Position numbers and translations under genes: made by a program
Notes under the pieces: model-generated
What the model was told of the DNA's origin: nothing
The model's input: only the letters and a program-made list of their open reading frames with translations
Databases searched by the model: none
In this document: one piece after another, positions 1-14,901 of the stretch
How positions within the stretch are numbered: the stretch's first letter is position 1
Layout: each line of letters opens with the position of its first letter
Origin: JAJYTL01 sp046705265
GTDB taxonomy: Bacteria; Pseudomonadota; Alphaproteobacteria; Ferrovibrionales; Ferrovibrionaceae
NCBI GenBank assembly: GCA_046705265.1
Contig: JBJKQL010000156.1
Coordinates: 1 to 64,000, forward strand
Length of the DNA: 64,000 nucleotides
Direction of reading: 5' to 3'

Positions 1-29
1 TCGGTCTCTTTCGCGATAGTCTCTTTCAT
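1..29 (-). CDS. N-terminal fragment of an unknown protein, cut by the window edge
   Basis: Only the first nine codons are inside the window, reading MKETIAKET from an ATG at position 29. The start is supported by a strong ribosome binding site, GGAGGAG, eight bases upstream on the minus strand. A GC-rich inverted repeat (GGCGGCGCCAACCGCC) lies just before the binding site. The product cannot be identified from so few residues. It is transcribed away from the SapC-family gene. Confidence 0.5.
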
Positions 30-242
30 GGCGTGATCTCCTCCGGCGGCGCCAACCGCCGGTCTGTTGAGCTTCCTATGAGGAGATTACGCCAACCTCA
101 AATTTCCACCACTTCAGCGACACGACCGGAGGCTACGCCGCCGATCAAATCAGTGCTTCTCAGGGTAGCTATCAGGAGAATTTGCGCGCCTCGTTGAATT
201 TCCGAGTATCGTGATTTAAACGCTCAGGCGTAGGAGGCATTT

Positions 243-983
243 ATGACTGAGGTCTTGTTTTATGAACGTGTTGTACCGCTCAACCGCGAAACCCACCGCG
301 ATCTAAAGCTGAGAGCGGAAGTTGAAGGCTACCGCTTCGCCCGGAACGTGATCTCGGTTCCAGTGGTCGGCGTCGAATTTCCAGCGGTGTCGCGGGAGTA
401 TCCCATTCTCTTTACCGGCGCGGGCGGCGAAAACCTGCCGGTTGCGATGGTCGGCCTGCGTCCCGGCGAAAACCTCTATATCGAGGCCGACAATCGTTGG
501 AGTGAAAGCACCTATGTGCCGGCCTTCGTGCGGCGCTATCCCTTCGTCTTTGCCAAGTCGGGAAGCGATGATCGGCTAACCGTCTGTGTCGATGATTCGA
601 GCGTTAAGCTCGGTTCTGAAAGCGGGACGCCACTGTTTGACGAAAGTGGCAACGAGAGCCAACTCCTCAAGCAGACCCTAGCCTTCTTGCAGGATTTCCA
701 GGCCCATATCGAGCGCACGCGGAAATTCGTGATCCGTCTGGACGAATTAGGACTCTTGAAGACGCGGGATCTACAGGCGGTGCTTCAAGATGGCAGCCGC
801 TTTCTCTTGCGTGATTTCCGCGTGGTCGACGAGGAGAAATTACAGGGCCTTGCGGACGGCGATGTCCTCTCGTTTTTCCGCTCCGGTGAGTTGGCATGGA
901 TCCAGGCTCATTTGCTCTCGGTATCGAATACGTCGCGACTCTTGGAGCGGTTGATGCGCCGACGCGTCGCGACGGCAAACTAA
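243..983 (+). CDS. SapC family protein
   Basis: The 246-residue protein matches the SapC family by overall pattern: an N-terminal FYERVVPLNRETHRDLKL, a central block with REYPILF and a conserved YVPAFVRRYPFVFA segment, then LTVCVDDSS. SapC proteins are soluble and of uncertain function; in several alphaproteobacteria they sit beside outer-membrane receptor or S-layer export genes, but no such gene is visible here. No signal peptide or membrane segment is seen. The ATG has a good ribosome binding site (TAGGAGG, seven bases upstream). The 210 bases in front of it hold no recognised gene. Confidence 0.75.
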   Translation: MTEVLFYERVVPLNRETHRDLKLRAEVEGYRFARNVISVPVVGVEFPAVSREYPILFTGAGGENLPVAMVGLRPGENLYIEADNRWSESTYVPAFVRRYPFVFAKSGSDDRLTVCVDDSSVKLGSESGTPLFDESGNESQLLKQTLAFLQDFQAHIERTRKFVIRLDELGLLKTRDLQAVLQDGSRFLLRDFRVVDEEKLQGLADGDVLSFFRSGELAWIQAHLLSVSNTSRLLERLMRRRVATAN

Positions 984-1115
984 ACGCCTCTCACGCGAGC
1001 GGCGCCGGGAAAGGGACGGCAGACGCGGGGAGCCAGAAAACGAATTCACCCCCCAGCAACGGAGTACTCTCTGGCCCCGCTTTGCGGAGCCAGAGTCCCG
1101 ATCGTGAGACAATGT

Positions 1116-2553
1116 CTACCGGGGTAGCTCTGAGCGGCCCATGAGGAACTCATCGACCGCTCGTGCTGCCTGGCGCCCTTCCCGGATCGCCCAAACGATG
1201 AGCGACTGGCCACGGCGCATATCGCCGGCGGCAAAGATCTTTGGATTCGACGTCTGATACTTGAGGGTGTCAGCGGTCACATTGCCACGGGAATCGAGGC
1301 CAAGTTGGAGTTCACGCACCATCCCGTCATGGATCGGATGGACGAACCCCATGGCAAGGAGAACCAAATCTGCTTTGATGTCGAAGACGCTACGCGGAAT
1401 TTCGGTCATTTTAGGTCGGCCATTTTCGGCCGGTGCCCAGCGCACGCGGGCACAACGAAGGTGTGTGACCCGGCCTTCGTCATTGCCGCCGAATTCCTTG
1501 GTCGTAATGCTCCAGTCGCGTTCGCAGCCTTCCTCGTGGGCATGAGAACTCCGTAGCATCATAGGCCAATCCGGCCAAGTCATGGCGATGTCTGGATGCT
1601 CAGGCGGCCGCGACAGGATTTCGACCTGGGTGATAGATGCTGCCCCCTGGCGGTTGGCGGTGCCGATACAATCGGAGCCGGTGTCGCCACCGCCGATCAC
1701 GACGACACGCTTGCCCGTGGCGCTGATCAGATCGCCTTCGGGCACGTTATCGCCCGCAGTGCGACGGTTTTGCTGAGTCAAGTAGTCCATCGCAAAATGG
1801 ATGCCCTGAAGGGCGCGTCCCGGCACGGGCAAATCGCGCGGCGCCTCGGCGCCTCCGGCCAGCACGATGGCATCGTAGTCCTGCGTCAGTCGTTCGGCCG
1901 GAATATCACGACCAATATGGCAGGAGGTGCGGAACTCGACGCCCTCCGCCGCCATCTGCTTCAAGCGGCGGTCGATCAGCGCTTTTTCGAGCTTGAAGTC
2001 CGGAATGCCGTAACGAAGCAGGCCGCCGATCCGGTCCGCCTTTTCAAACAGAGTCAGGGCATGGCCGGCACGAGCGAGCTGTTGTGCCGCTGCCATGCCG
2101 GCGGGTCCTGAACCCACGACCGCGATTTTCTTCCCGGTTTTCGCTTTTGCTGGTTCTGGCACGAGCCATCCATTGGCCCAAGCCTCATCGACAATCTGAC
2201 ATTCAATCGTCTTTATCGTTACTGGCGCGTCGTTGATGGAAAGTGTGCAGGCCGCCTCACATGGCGCCGGGCAGACCCGCCCGGTGAATTCAGGAAAATT
2301 ATTGGTGGAATGGAGGATTTCCGACGCCTCGCGCCAGTGACCGCGATAGACTAGGTCATTCCAATCCGGAATCATGTTGTTGACCGGGCAAGCCTGGTGA
2401 CAGAACGGGATGCCACAATCCATGCATCGCGCCGCTTGCGTGCGCAGATCCGGTTCCGGCAATGGCAGTACGAATTCGCGGAAGTTCTTTTTTCGATCGG
2501 CGACTTTGCGATAGGGACGGTCTTGGCGCCGGAACTCCATAAAGCCGGTGATT

Positions 2554-2561
<8 letters not shown>
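1116..2561 (-). CDS. gltD: Glutamate synthase (NADPH) small subunit
   Basis: This 481-residue subunit passes electrons from NADPH through FAD to the large subunit for conversion of 2-oxoglutarate and glutamine to two glutamates. The N-terminus carries iron-sulfur cysteines at C46, C49, C54 and C58, and a second group at C97, C101 and C105. An FAD-binding GSGPAG lies at about 150-155 and an NADPH-binding GGGDTG at about 290-295. The C-terminal GDMRRGQSLIVWAI is typical of the family. Its ATG overlaps the end of gltB by 8 bases, so the two are translationally coupled in one gltB-gltD operon. Length and motifs are complete. Confidence 0.96.
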
Positions 2562-7368
<4,807 letters not shown>

Positions 7369-7514
7369 CCCAAAAAGGAAATCGTCACCCTCTGATAGGG
7401 AAAAAAACGCACTGCTGTCAATTGTCAAGGGCAAGAGCGGCTGTGATATCGTCGGGTTTGTCGAGCGGGGCTATCGGGCTGGAAACAATGGCATCACCAA
7501 CGAACGGAGGAACG

Positions 7515-8561
7515 ATGACCACGAAGCGCTGGAAAAACCGGCCGGAGGGTTCGACGTGGGGCGATTTCGGCGCTGATGACCAACTCGGCCGGCTTAATCT
7601 TTTGACCCCGGAAAAGGTCCGCCAAGGCGTTGCCGAGGTGCGCGAGGGAATTGTCTTTTGCCTCAGTCTGCCGCTCGACTATCCGGGGGGCGCAAAGCTC
7701 AACCCGCGCCGGTCCGGGCCGGTTCTTTTTGCCACCGGGCCCGAGGATAGGCCACGCTATAATTATCCGACTGCGCTTGATGATGCCAAGTATACCGACG
7801 TGATCTCGGATGACCGTGTGCTTCTGACGCTGCAGTATTCGACGCAATGGGACAGTCTTGCCCATGTCGGCTGCCAGTTCGACGTTAACGGCGATGGCCA
7901 CGCGGAACCTGTCTATTATAACGGCTTCCGCGCAGGTCGTGATGTGCTGGGACCGGTCGATTACCAGGCTGGCGGCGGCTTGCCGCGAGCCGGCGAGATC
8001 GGAGCCAAGGCGCTTAGCGTTGCCAATATGGCGGTGAAGGGCATTCAGGGGCGGGGTGTCCTGGTCGATCTTCACGCCCATTTCGGCCGGGGGCGCAAGA
8101 TGGTCGGCTATGACGATCTGATGCGGGTGCTGGAGGTCGATAAGATCGCTGTGGAGACAGGAGATCTTCTCTGCCTCCACACCGGGTTCGCCGAGATGGT
8201 CTTGGAGATGAACCGTGACCCGGATATTGCGGCGTTGAACGCGGCCTGTGCGGTGCTGGACGGACGCGACAAGCAGCTTCTCCAATGGATCGGCGACAGT
8301 GGCATTGCTGCCTTGATCGCGGATAATTACGGCGTCGAGGCCATCCCCTCGCGCCCGGCAAGTGGCGACCATTACGCGATGTTGCCGCTGCACGAACACT
8401 GCCTGTTCAAGCTTGGCCTCAATCTCGGCGAACTGTGGTATTTGGACAAGCTTGCCCGGTGGCTCCGTAACCATGCACGGAATCGCTTCCTTCTCACCGC
8501 GCCACCGCTGCGGCTGCCGGGAGCGGTGGGATCACCGGTCACTCCTATCGCGACGGTCTAG
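7515..8561 (+). CDS. Cyclase family protein (putative metal-dependent hydrolase)
   Basis: The 348-residue protein belongs to the cyclase/kynurenine-formamidase-like superfamily, whose members hydrolyse or dehydrate small carboxylic or amide substrates with a bound metal. The usual HxGTHxDxPxH signature is present only in altered form, as TQWDSLAHVG, as in the larger cyclase subfamily. A second conserved part, GVLVDLHAHFG, and the GDLLCLHTGFAEMVLE block fit the family. The start at 7515 is chosen because GGAGG lies four bases upstream; the reading frame stays open further back (ATG at 7488), but without a binding site. It is followed after 21 bases by a DUF3237 gene, probably co-transcribed. 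The substrate is unknown. Confidence 0.8.
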   Translation: MTTKRWKNRPEGSTWGDFGADDQLGRLNLLTPEKVRQGVAEVREGIVFCLSLPLDYPGGAKLNPRRSGPVLFATGPEDRPRYNYPTALDDAKYTDVISDDRVLLTLQYSTQWDSLAHVGCQFDVNGDGHAEPVYYNGFRAGRDVLGPVDYQAGGGLPRAGEIGAKALSVANMAVKGIQGRGVLVDLHAHFGRGRKMVGYDDLMRVLEVDKIAVETGDLLCLHTGFAEMVLEMNRDPDIAALNAACAVLDGRDKQLLQWIGDSGIAALIADNYGVEAIPSRPASGDHYAMLPLHEHCLFKLGLNLGELWYLDKLARWLRNHARNRFLLTAPPLRLPGAVGSPVTPIATV

Positions 8562-8582
8562 CCACGCAACGAGAGGCCAGAA

Positions 8583-9038
8583 ATGAGCTTGAAGTCTGGT
8601 TTTCTGGGGACGCTCCGTATCGAGATCGGGGATAGCCATTTTCTAGGCGACACGCCCGCCGGATGGCGAAGGGTCGATGTCTTTCGCAGCGGTACCTTTA
8701 TCGGGCCGCGCATCAAAGCAAGGATCGTAAGCGGCGGCTCAGACAATCTCTTGCGCCGGGCCGATGGTGCCCTGCAGCCGGACGTGCGTCTTACGGTGCA
8801 GACCGACGATGACGCCCTAATCCTTATCACCTATCGTGGCATCCGCCACGGACCGTCCGAAGTCATGGCCCGGATCGCGGCCGGGGAGAAGGTAAGCGCT
8901 GACGAATATTATCTCCGTAGCGCGCCTTTCTTTGAGACTGGCGCAAGAAAATATGATTGGCTGAATCGCGTTCTTGCCATCGGCATTGGCCGTCGCGAGC
9001 CAGAGGCCGCCATCTACGACATCTACGAAATTCTCTGA
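8583..9038 (+). CDS. DUF3237 family protein
   Basis: A 151-residue soluble protein with the DUF3237 pattern: a GDTPAGWRRV segment, GPRIKARIVSGGSDNLLRRADGALQPDVRLTV-type core (positions about 42-72), ITYRGIRHG, and a C-terminal RVLAIGIG followed by YDIYEIL. The family forms a small beta-barrel and has no established reaction. The gene begins 21 bases after the cyclase-family gene on the same strand, so the two are likely one transcript and may act on the same compound. That functional link is inference. Confidence 0.75.
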   Translation: MSLKSGFLGTLRIEIGDSHFLGDTPAGWRRVDVFRSGTFIGPRIKARIVSGGSDNLLRRADGALQPDVRLTVQTDDDALILITYRGIRHGPSEVMARIAAGEKVSADEYYLRSAPFFETGARKYDWLNRVLAIGIGRREPEAAIYDIYEIL

Positions 9039-9054
9039 AGTTTTGTGTCTAACA

Positions 9055-11238
9055 TCATGATAAACGGTTGAAAAAACCAAACCACCACCCGGCCGCGATG
9101 GCGATCAGGACGATCGCGAAAAGAAGGTAAAGCAGCCAAGGATGACGCCGTTCCGCGTAGGGATCTCTGAGCGAACGCTCAGCGTTCTCGGGGAGTTTGG
9201 CGAGCGCGGTCAGAGCGGTGCCAAAGGGAATATTGATGCGAAGCCTGGTATTGACCGCCCATCCGCACGCATCAAGGATCGGACCGAGGTTTCGATTCTT
9301 GAGCTTCATCGCGGCAATCAGCACGGAAGGCCCAGAGATCAGGACCAGAATGCCAAGAAGCGCGAGGGGCATCTGCCACCAGGTCAGGCGTAGAAAACCG
9401 GTAACGGTAGAAGCGATGGCCGTTCCCAGGGCGCCGAGCGCGAGGCCGACGGCGGCAAAGATGCCGGCGAAACGTGCCGCGTCATACGCCGCGGGTCGGG
9501 CAGGCGCGGCGGCCTCCGCCGTGGTTGGCACCGCGGCAGCCTCGGTCCGCACCGTGGCCAGGGCGAGTTGTGCTTGAGTTGTAGCGGAACGCGCGGCGGC
9601 GAACTTCTGTACCTGATCGCCGATAAAGGCCGCTGCTTGCCGATAAGGGAGCCAGAGGGCTTGACGCAGGCTGATTGGGTGTTCGACGATGCGGACGATC
9701 GTAGCATCCCAGTCCTGCCCCTTACGGTCGTAAAAGACGCCGTTCCTTCCGACCGAGATGTTGTCGGCATCGCCCGCCGTAATGGCGGCGGCGATGGTCA
9801 TTCGTTCAGCCGTTCCGCCCTGGCTTCCTTGACGCGTGCAGAGACAGTAGACGAGATAGATCCGGCTCAAGGCGGCGAGCTGAGCGTGCTTCGCGATGTC
9901 GGTGACCGTGACGCAAAGATCACAGCTGCGGCCGTCAAGATAGAGCCGGCCAGCCTGAAACAGCGCTGGGGCCGTGCGGGAATAAAAATGGCGGAAGGAA
10001 ACCGTATTGTTCAATAGGGTCACGAGATCACGCTGGAAGCGCAAGAGTTTCTCGACCCGTGCGATGGCGTTCGTCTCGGCCTCCAGCGCCTTGTCACGCG
10101 CGAGAAGGCCATCGATCCGTGCTTTGACCGGGGGGGCGATAAGGTCTTTGATGCGTGCGATGCTGAGGCTTGAAAGGGCAGTTTCTGGCTGACGGTTCCG
10201 CCACGCCTCGAAGGGCGCGATCCGCGCCTGGATGGCGCGCCAGTCGCTTTCACGCAAGCATTGCTCGGCGCCAATCAGAGGCTTTGCCACCGCGGAGCGG
10301 AAACGATCGATCGCCTCGGCAAACCCGGGGTTGATGCCGGAGCCGAACGCTAGCGTGCCATCGTGTCCGACATGAGCCAGCGGCAGCGCATGGATCTCCG
10401 GTCGCTCTGCGTCAATGACCTGTGTAATCAAGCTGTCATAAAAGCTTGCCGGTGGGTTCAGGGCGGAGGCTCCTTCCGGATCGAAGGCGGCGAGCCGGCA
10501 GCGGGTGAAGTAGTCATCGAGTTTCGGAGCGAGCATGCGCGTCAACGTGGCAGCGCTCTCGGTGTCGGGGCCGAGCGGTCTTATGATGTCCGCCGCGGCG
10601 TCGGCTTCGTCCGCCCAGGCGGCATAGGCTGCGGCCTCGGCGAAAAAGCGGTCAACGATTTCTTGCGAGACGCCGGGCTTGCCGCTGCGATCGGGCGCTG
10701 AGCCGAGGCAGTTCATAATGTCGACGAGCACCGACCGGGTTTCTGCGTCCTCGGCTGCGTCCTCGGCGATCACGCCGTCGCCGTTGAACGGTGTGGCATT
10801 GAAAATGCGTTCGACGTCTCCGGCGTCCTGAAGCGAGATTTCCGTTGCGGTTGTCTTGCCAAGAAGCCGGAGAATGGTGCTCGCCGAGGCCCTTAGCTCT
10901 TTGCCTTCATCGCTTTGATCAGTAATTGCGGCAAGTGGAAGGACTTCCCGGCCCTTCGCCAGCCCCTCCTGGTCGGCGAGAAGGCCAGTAGTCCAGCTTG
11001 CCGCGGCGACGATGTCCGGAACACGGATGCGGCCGTCGCGATCAGCGTCGATCAAATCGAGAGTGCGTTCGTCAAAAGCGATGCCGCGCGTGGGGCAGGC
11101 GAGGGCAACCCAAAGCTTCTGATCGAGTTCCCCAATCGCAGCCACGTCGCCGCCGCTCTCGATGCGCACATGATCGAAGCCTCCGGCGCGAAAGAACCGC
11201 CACACGTGTCGCGCGGCTGTGTTCTCCGTGTCCGACAT
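9055..11238 (-). CDS. Large protein with one EF-hand-like loop and C-terminal membrane segments; family not recognised
   Basis: I do not recognise this 727-residue protein. Near the N-terminus there is a canonical EF-hand-like loop, DADRDGRIRVPD (residues 64-75), with Asp at positions 1, 3 and 5, which suggests calcium binding; a second weaker Asp-rich stretch is FNGDGVIAEDAAED. The middle is largely helical and soluble. An Ala/Pro-rich linker then leads to about three hydrophobic segments, beginning AGIFAAVGLALG and ending LLYLLFAIVLIAIAAG, so the C-terminus is anchored in the membrane. The start has a GGGAGG binding site. It lies 37 bases downstream of the AsmA gene on the same strand and may share its transcript. 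No enzyme motif was found. Confidence 0.75.
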   Translation of the reverse strand: MSDTENTAARHVWRFFRAGGFDHVRIESGGDVAAIGELDQKLWVALACPTRGIAFDERTLDLIDADRDGRIRVPDIVAAASWTTGLLADQEGLAKGREVLPLAAITDQSDEGKELRASASTILRLLGKTTATEISLQDAGDVERIFNATPFNGDGVIAEDAAEDAETRSVLVDIMNCLGSAPDRSGKPGVSQEIVDRFFAEAAAYAAWADEADAAADIIRPLGPDTESAATLTRMLAPKLDDYFTRCRLAAFDPEGASALNPPASFYDSLITQVIDAERPEIHALPLAHVGHDGTLAFGSGINPGFAEAIDRFRSAVAKPLIGAEQCLRESDWRAIQARIAPFEAWRNRQPETALSSLSIARIKDLIAPPVKARIDGLLARDKALEAETNAIARVEKLLRFQRDLVTLLNNTVSFRHFYSRTAPALFQAGRLYLDGRSCDLCVTVTDIAKHAQLAALSRIYLVYCLCTRQGSQGGTAERMTIAAAITAGDADNISVGRNGVFYDRKGQDWDATIVRIVEHPISLRQALWLPYRQAAAFIGDQVQKFAAARSATTQAQLALATVRTEAAAVPTTAEAAAPARPAAYDAARFAGIFAAVGLALGALGTAIASTVTGFLRLTWWQMPLALLGILVLISGPSVLIAAMKLKNRNLGPILDACGWAVNTRLRINIPFGTALTALAKLPENAERSLRDPYAERRHPWLLYLLFAIVLIAIAAGWWFGFFNRLS

Positions 11239-11275
11239 TTGCCTCCCTTTCTCGGTGTGGTTGGGGGGTGTCCGC

Positions 11276-14200
11276 TTATTGACCGAAGAGTTTCCCTAGG
11301 TTGGGAATAGGTGAAGACGGTGCTGTTTGACTGCCGCTTGTAGTTCCGGAGGAAGACGGCGCGGGGCTCGTCGGTGCGGTCGGTAGATTTTTCAGGATGT
11401 TGCCGAAGCCGCCCAAATTGGGCAGCTTGACACCAAAACCCTTCGCCGTTTGCGCCAAGTTGGCGGGAAGGTTCTTGAGTCGCGCTGGGTCCTTGGCCAT
11501 GGTCTGGAAGACGCTTCGCCAATCGACCTTGTAGTTCGGACTTTGCCAAGAACCGGTGATCTTGATCGGTATCGGCAAGCCGGCGAGAGCGTTCTGACCG
11601 CCCTGCCCCGCGAGTGTCGGCACCAGCTTGGCGTCGATCTCATAATCGACGGTTTGCGGCGGCATCGGCACGGTGCCGGCCCCGGAGAGCCGAACCAGTG
11701 GCGCCAGCATCTTCAAATCGCGATTGTCGATGGTGCCGGATTTGATGGTGTAACTGCCGCTGAGTTCCGCGAAATCCGTCTTCTCGGTCTGGGACGAGCC
11801 GAACCCGAGGGTGCCGGCCCTACGCAAGGTCGCGGCAAGGTTGATGCCATAGATCGCGCCGTTGGTTATTTTGAAGCGGCCATTGCCGTTAAGTGATCCG
11901 ATCATCGCCTTTTCATTCTGTCCGCTAGCTTGACCCTGGCTGTCGAAGACCACCGTGCCGCTTAAGCGGCCACTGCCGGCGAAGGTCTGGAGAAGCGGGC
12001 GTGCCTGAACGCCAGTGGCCGAGGCCTGATAGTTGAGCTTCGGCACTGCCCCCGAGGCATCCAGCGTTACGGCACTCGATACCGTCCCTTGTGCAACCTG
12101 GAGCTTGTCGGCGACGAATTTCAACACCCGGTTCGCAAGGGCGATTCGGATCGCGCCGCTGGTGACGTCGAGATCGCGGTATCGTACTCGGTTGAGGTGG
12201 ATGGCCACCTGACCATCCGCACTCCCAAGCGCCGAGGCATCGAAGGGCTGAGTGCTCCAACCGGCCGCTGGCTTGGCGGCGGTCGCGTGAGTCGGTGCTG
12301 GTTTCGTGGCCGACTTTTGAGCGGGAGGCAGGTAGGCGTTGAGATCTGCTTCCTGAACGTTAATGTTGGCATCGAATCTGGCGGTCTTCTTCGATCGATC
12401 GAAGTGTCCGTTGGCGGTGGCCTGGATAGCCTTGCCAACAATCGTAAGTGTTTTTAATGCGAGTTTTGGTCCCGCGCCTGCGATCACCGCGTGAAGCTTG
12501 AGTGGGCCGGGATCAGGCTGCCCGTGACCGAGCGGTCGGCCAATCCACGACGCAAGCCTGCCGACTGAGGGAATATCGACGTCGAAGGTACCAGCCGCGG
12601 CTGGTATTGGCTGGCTCTGCACCGTGCCGTCATAGTCGACGGTGAAGAGTCTCGAACGGACAGCCAATTTGGCCGGAGCACGGGCGCCGGAGAGGAGCTT
12701 GATCAGAGGCGCCAGGCTGGCGTCCACAGCGACAGGTTCATTCCTGTAAATCACGCTGGCCGTAAGGTGTGAGGGCTTGCTTGGGCCCGGCACGGTGAGG
12801 TTGAGCTGAGCCCGGGAAATCAGCGGTGTGCCCGGCTGCCGCATCTGCATATTGGCTAGACCGAGAGCGGCTTGCCCTTCAAGGTTTTCCATGAGGCCCC
12901 GAGGGCTTTTTCCCTTGGCCGCGACGTTGATTGTGGCCGTGACGGTGCCACCGACCGGTAATTGGCTGCTGAGCGCCTCGGCCATCTTGTCGATACGGAC
13001 ATGGTCGACCTTAAGATCAGTCTCGATTCCGAGGACATCGCCGGACGCATCTAACCTGAGCTGTCCTTTCATGTCGCCGCCGTAAAGCCCGAGCAGGCCC
13101 AGATTGGCGGTGACGACGCCATTCTTGGTGATGGTGGTGAAAGCGATCGGTCCGATCGCTTGACCACGGTCCCTTATGCCGGCGATCGCGACTTTGATAT
13201 TAGCGTCAGTGTCGCGAAGCGGCTTAAGATTGAAAGGTCGGTCGGAAAACTCGGCCAGAAGGTCCTGTGGCCGAAGGTGCGGTGCCGGACGCGAAGACAC
13301 CCCGGAAGGTGCGGCTTTGGCCGGTGGCGTCGGCGGTGGCAGATAGCGATTGAGATCGAGGACGCCGCTTTCGACATTAAGGGCAACTTTGGTAACCGGT
13401 CCGCGCGCGTCAAGACTGCCAGTCGCCTTTAATGCGAGCGCTGTGCCGGTCAAGGTTAGCGACTTCAGCTCGGATTCGGCACCTTTGGCGGCGAAGACCG
13501 CCTGGAGCTTCACAGGTCCGGGGTCTGGTTGAGATTGTGGCAGCGGCCGGTGGAGCCAAGCTAGAAGCTGACCTACCGAAGGAATGTTGAGATCGAACGC
13601 TCCGTTCAGACCGGGAAGGGGTTTCGCCTGAGCTGTTCCGTCGAAGTGCGTCGTAAGGTCCTTCGTATCGAGCGCGAAGGTCACCTTAGCCTCTTTGCCG
13701 CTAGCCAGAAGCGCCAATGAATCAAAAGAGAAGCTTGACGTTACGGGCTGCTCGTTCAGCGTCATGCTGCCGTCCAGGCGAAACGGCTGCGTTGGATCGG
13801 CCATCGTGCCTTTGAGCGTCACACCGGTCGCGCGGAGGGTCTGGCCGGTTTCAGCGTTGCTATAGGTAACTTGACCGTTGTCGATTTCGAAGATTCCAAC
13901 CTGAATTGCGCCAAGCATCGAGCTGCCTGTCGCGTTTGACGCTTTGGTGGCCGGCGGTGGCGCGCCGCCTCGAGTGGTCGCCTTAGGCGTGAAAGTCCAA
14001 TTGGGCCGCCCATCTTTGTCGACCGCAAGATCGATGGTCGGGTCCTGGATTACCAGAGAATGGATGACGACATGGCGGGTGATGAGAGGCCAGAGAGCGA
14101 TGTCGACCTTGAGGCTTGCGACCGACAGCATTTCTGGCGGTTTCATGCCGGCTGCGTTGGCGAAGTGGATACCGGAGGCGGTAACGTGGATTTCAGGGAA

Positions 14201-14371
14201 GATCGAGACGCTGAGCGGCCCGTCGATGCGAAGTTCGCGGCCGGTTGCCGCGCGCACGGCGGCGATGACCCGCGGCTTCCAGTTGATCATACCGGGCACG
14301 ATAGAGAGTGCGGCGACGATCACGACGACGAGGCCGACAAGAGCGGCAACTAGCCATTTTATCTTTTTCAT
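11276..14371 (-). CDS. AsmA family protein
   Basis: About 1031 residues. One N-terminal transmembrane segment (KKIKWLVAALVGLVVVIVA) anchors a long periplasmic region of repeated beta-rich units, each recognisable by SLKVDIALWPL- or GTFDVDIPSVG-like sentences. The C-terminal AsmA domain contains GSLNGNGRFKITNGAIYGIN and AGTVPMPPQTVDYEID. Members of this family bridge the inner and outer membranes and are linked to lipid transport and outer-membrane assembly. The start at 14371 follows GGGAGG by seven bases; the frame is open 15 bases further. The C-terminus is Pro/Ser/Thr-rich and probably disordered. A specific ortholog cannot be assigned. Confidence 0.85.
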   Translation of the reverse strand: MKKIKWLVAALVGLVVVIVAALSIVPGMINWKPRVIAAVRAATGRELRIDGPLSVSIFPEIHVTASGIHFANAAGMKPPEMLSVASLKVDIALWPLITRHVVIHSLVIQDPTIDLAVDKDGRPNWTFTPKATTRGGAPPPATKASNATGSSMLGAIQVGIFEIDNGQVTYSNAETGQTLRATGVTLKGTMADPTQPFRLDGSMTLNEQPVTSSFSFDSLALLASGKEAKVTFALDTKDLTTHFDGTAQAKPLPGLNGAFDLNIPSVGQLLAWLHRPLPQSQPDPGPVKLQAVFAAKGAESELKSLTLTGTALALKATGSLDARGPVTKVALNVESGVLDLNRYLPPPTPPAKAAPSGVSSRPAPHLRPQDLLAEFSDRPFNLKPLRDTDANIKVAIAGIRDRGQAIGPIAFTTITKNGVVTANLGLLGLYGGDMKGQLRLDASGDVLGIETDLKVDHVRIDKMAEALSSQLPVGGTVTATINVAAKGKSPRGLMENLEGQAALGLANMQMRQPGTPLISRAQLNLTVPGPSKPSHLTASVIYRNEPVAVDASLAPLIKLLSGARAPAKLAVRSRLFTVDYDGTVQSQPIPAAAGTFDVDIPSVGRLASWIGRPLGHGQPDPGPLKLHAVIAGAGPKLALKTLTIVGKAIQATANGHFDRSKKTARFDANINVQEADLNAYLPPAQKSATKPAPTHATAAKPAAGWSTQPFDASALGSADGQVAIHLNRVRYRDLDVTSGAIRIALANRVLKFVADKLQVAQGTVSSAVTLDASGAVPKLNYQASATGVQARPLLQTFAGSGRLSGTVVFDSQGQASGQNEKAMIGSLNGNGRFKITNGAIYGINLAATLRRAGTLGFGSSQTEKTDFAELSGSYTIKSGTIDNRDLKMLAPLVRLSGAGTVPMPPQTVDYEIDAKLVPTLAGQGGQNALAGLPIPIKITGSWQSPNYKVDWRSVFQTMAKDPARLKNLPANLAQTAKGFGVKLPNLGGFGNILKNLPTAPTSPAPSSSGTTSGSQTAPSSPIPNLGKLFGQ

Positions 14372-14554
14372 TAGGCGGCCTCCCACGAATTGTTACCAGT
14401 TCTGCAAGAATGCCACGCCATGCGAAACCTTATCTGCCGACGAGGGGCTAATGTGGATTATATCGCAGGATTGCCGTCGGTCGGCACGTGCTTTTGGAGG
14501 TTACTCAAAGATTTGCCCACGGCACGGCAGCGGTCCGCCGCCGTTTCATCCTCG

Positions 14555-14755
14555 TCAACGGCCAATGAGCCAAAAAATCAGGGTGAGAACAAGGCTTAGA
14601 ACGAGGCTGGTTACAATTGGGAAATAGATGGTGACGTCGCCGCGCTTGAAAACGATATCACCTGGCAGGCGGCCGATGCCGAGCCGTGACAGCCACGGCC
14701 AGAGCAGGCCGGCGGCGACGAGGGCCATTCCAAGAATGATGAGAAGACGGGCCAT
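14555..14755 (-). CDS. DUF2905 family small membrane protein
   Basis: A 66-residue protein that is almost entirely two transmembrane helices (residues about 3-20 and 46-63), joined by a short loop with the family signature GRLPGDIVFKRGD. DUF2905 proteins are found widely in bacteria with no assigned function. It lies 183 bases downstream of the AsmA start and divergent to the glycosyltransferase gene. Confidence 0.85.
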   Translation of the reverse strand: MARLLIILGMALVAAGLLWPWLSRLGIGRLPGDIVFKRGDVTIYFPIVTSLVLSLVLTLIFWLIGR

Positions 14756-14901
14756 GGCGACAACGAACTATAGCCCACGGGTGGGGACCAGGAAAGACCG
14801 AGTCGCGCGGCTGACGCCGCATCCAATCATTGACTTGCCGTATGCTGGACGGGTCCTATGGGCGCCGCATCAAAAGCGGGTAGGCCGGAAAGGAGAACCG
14901 G

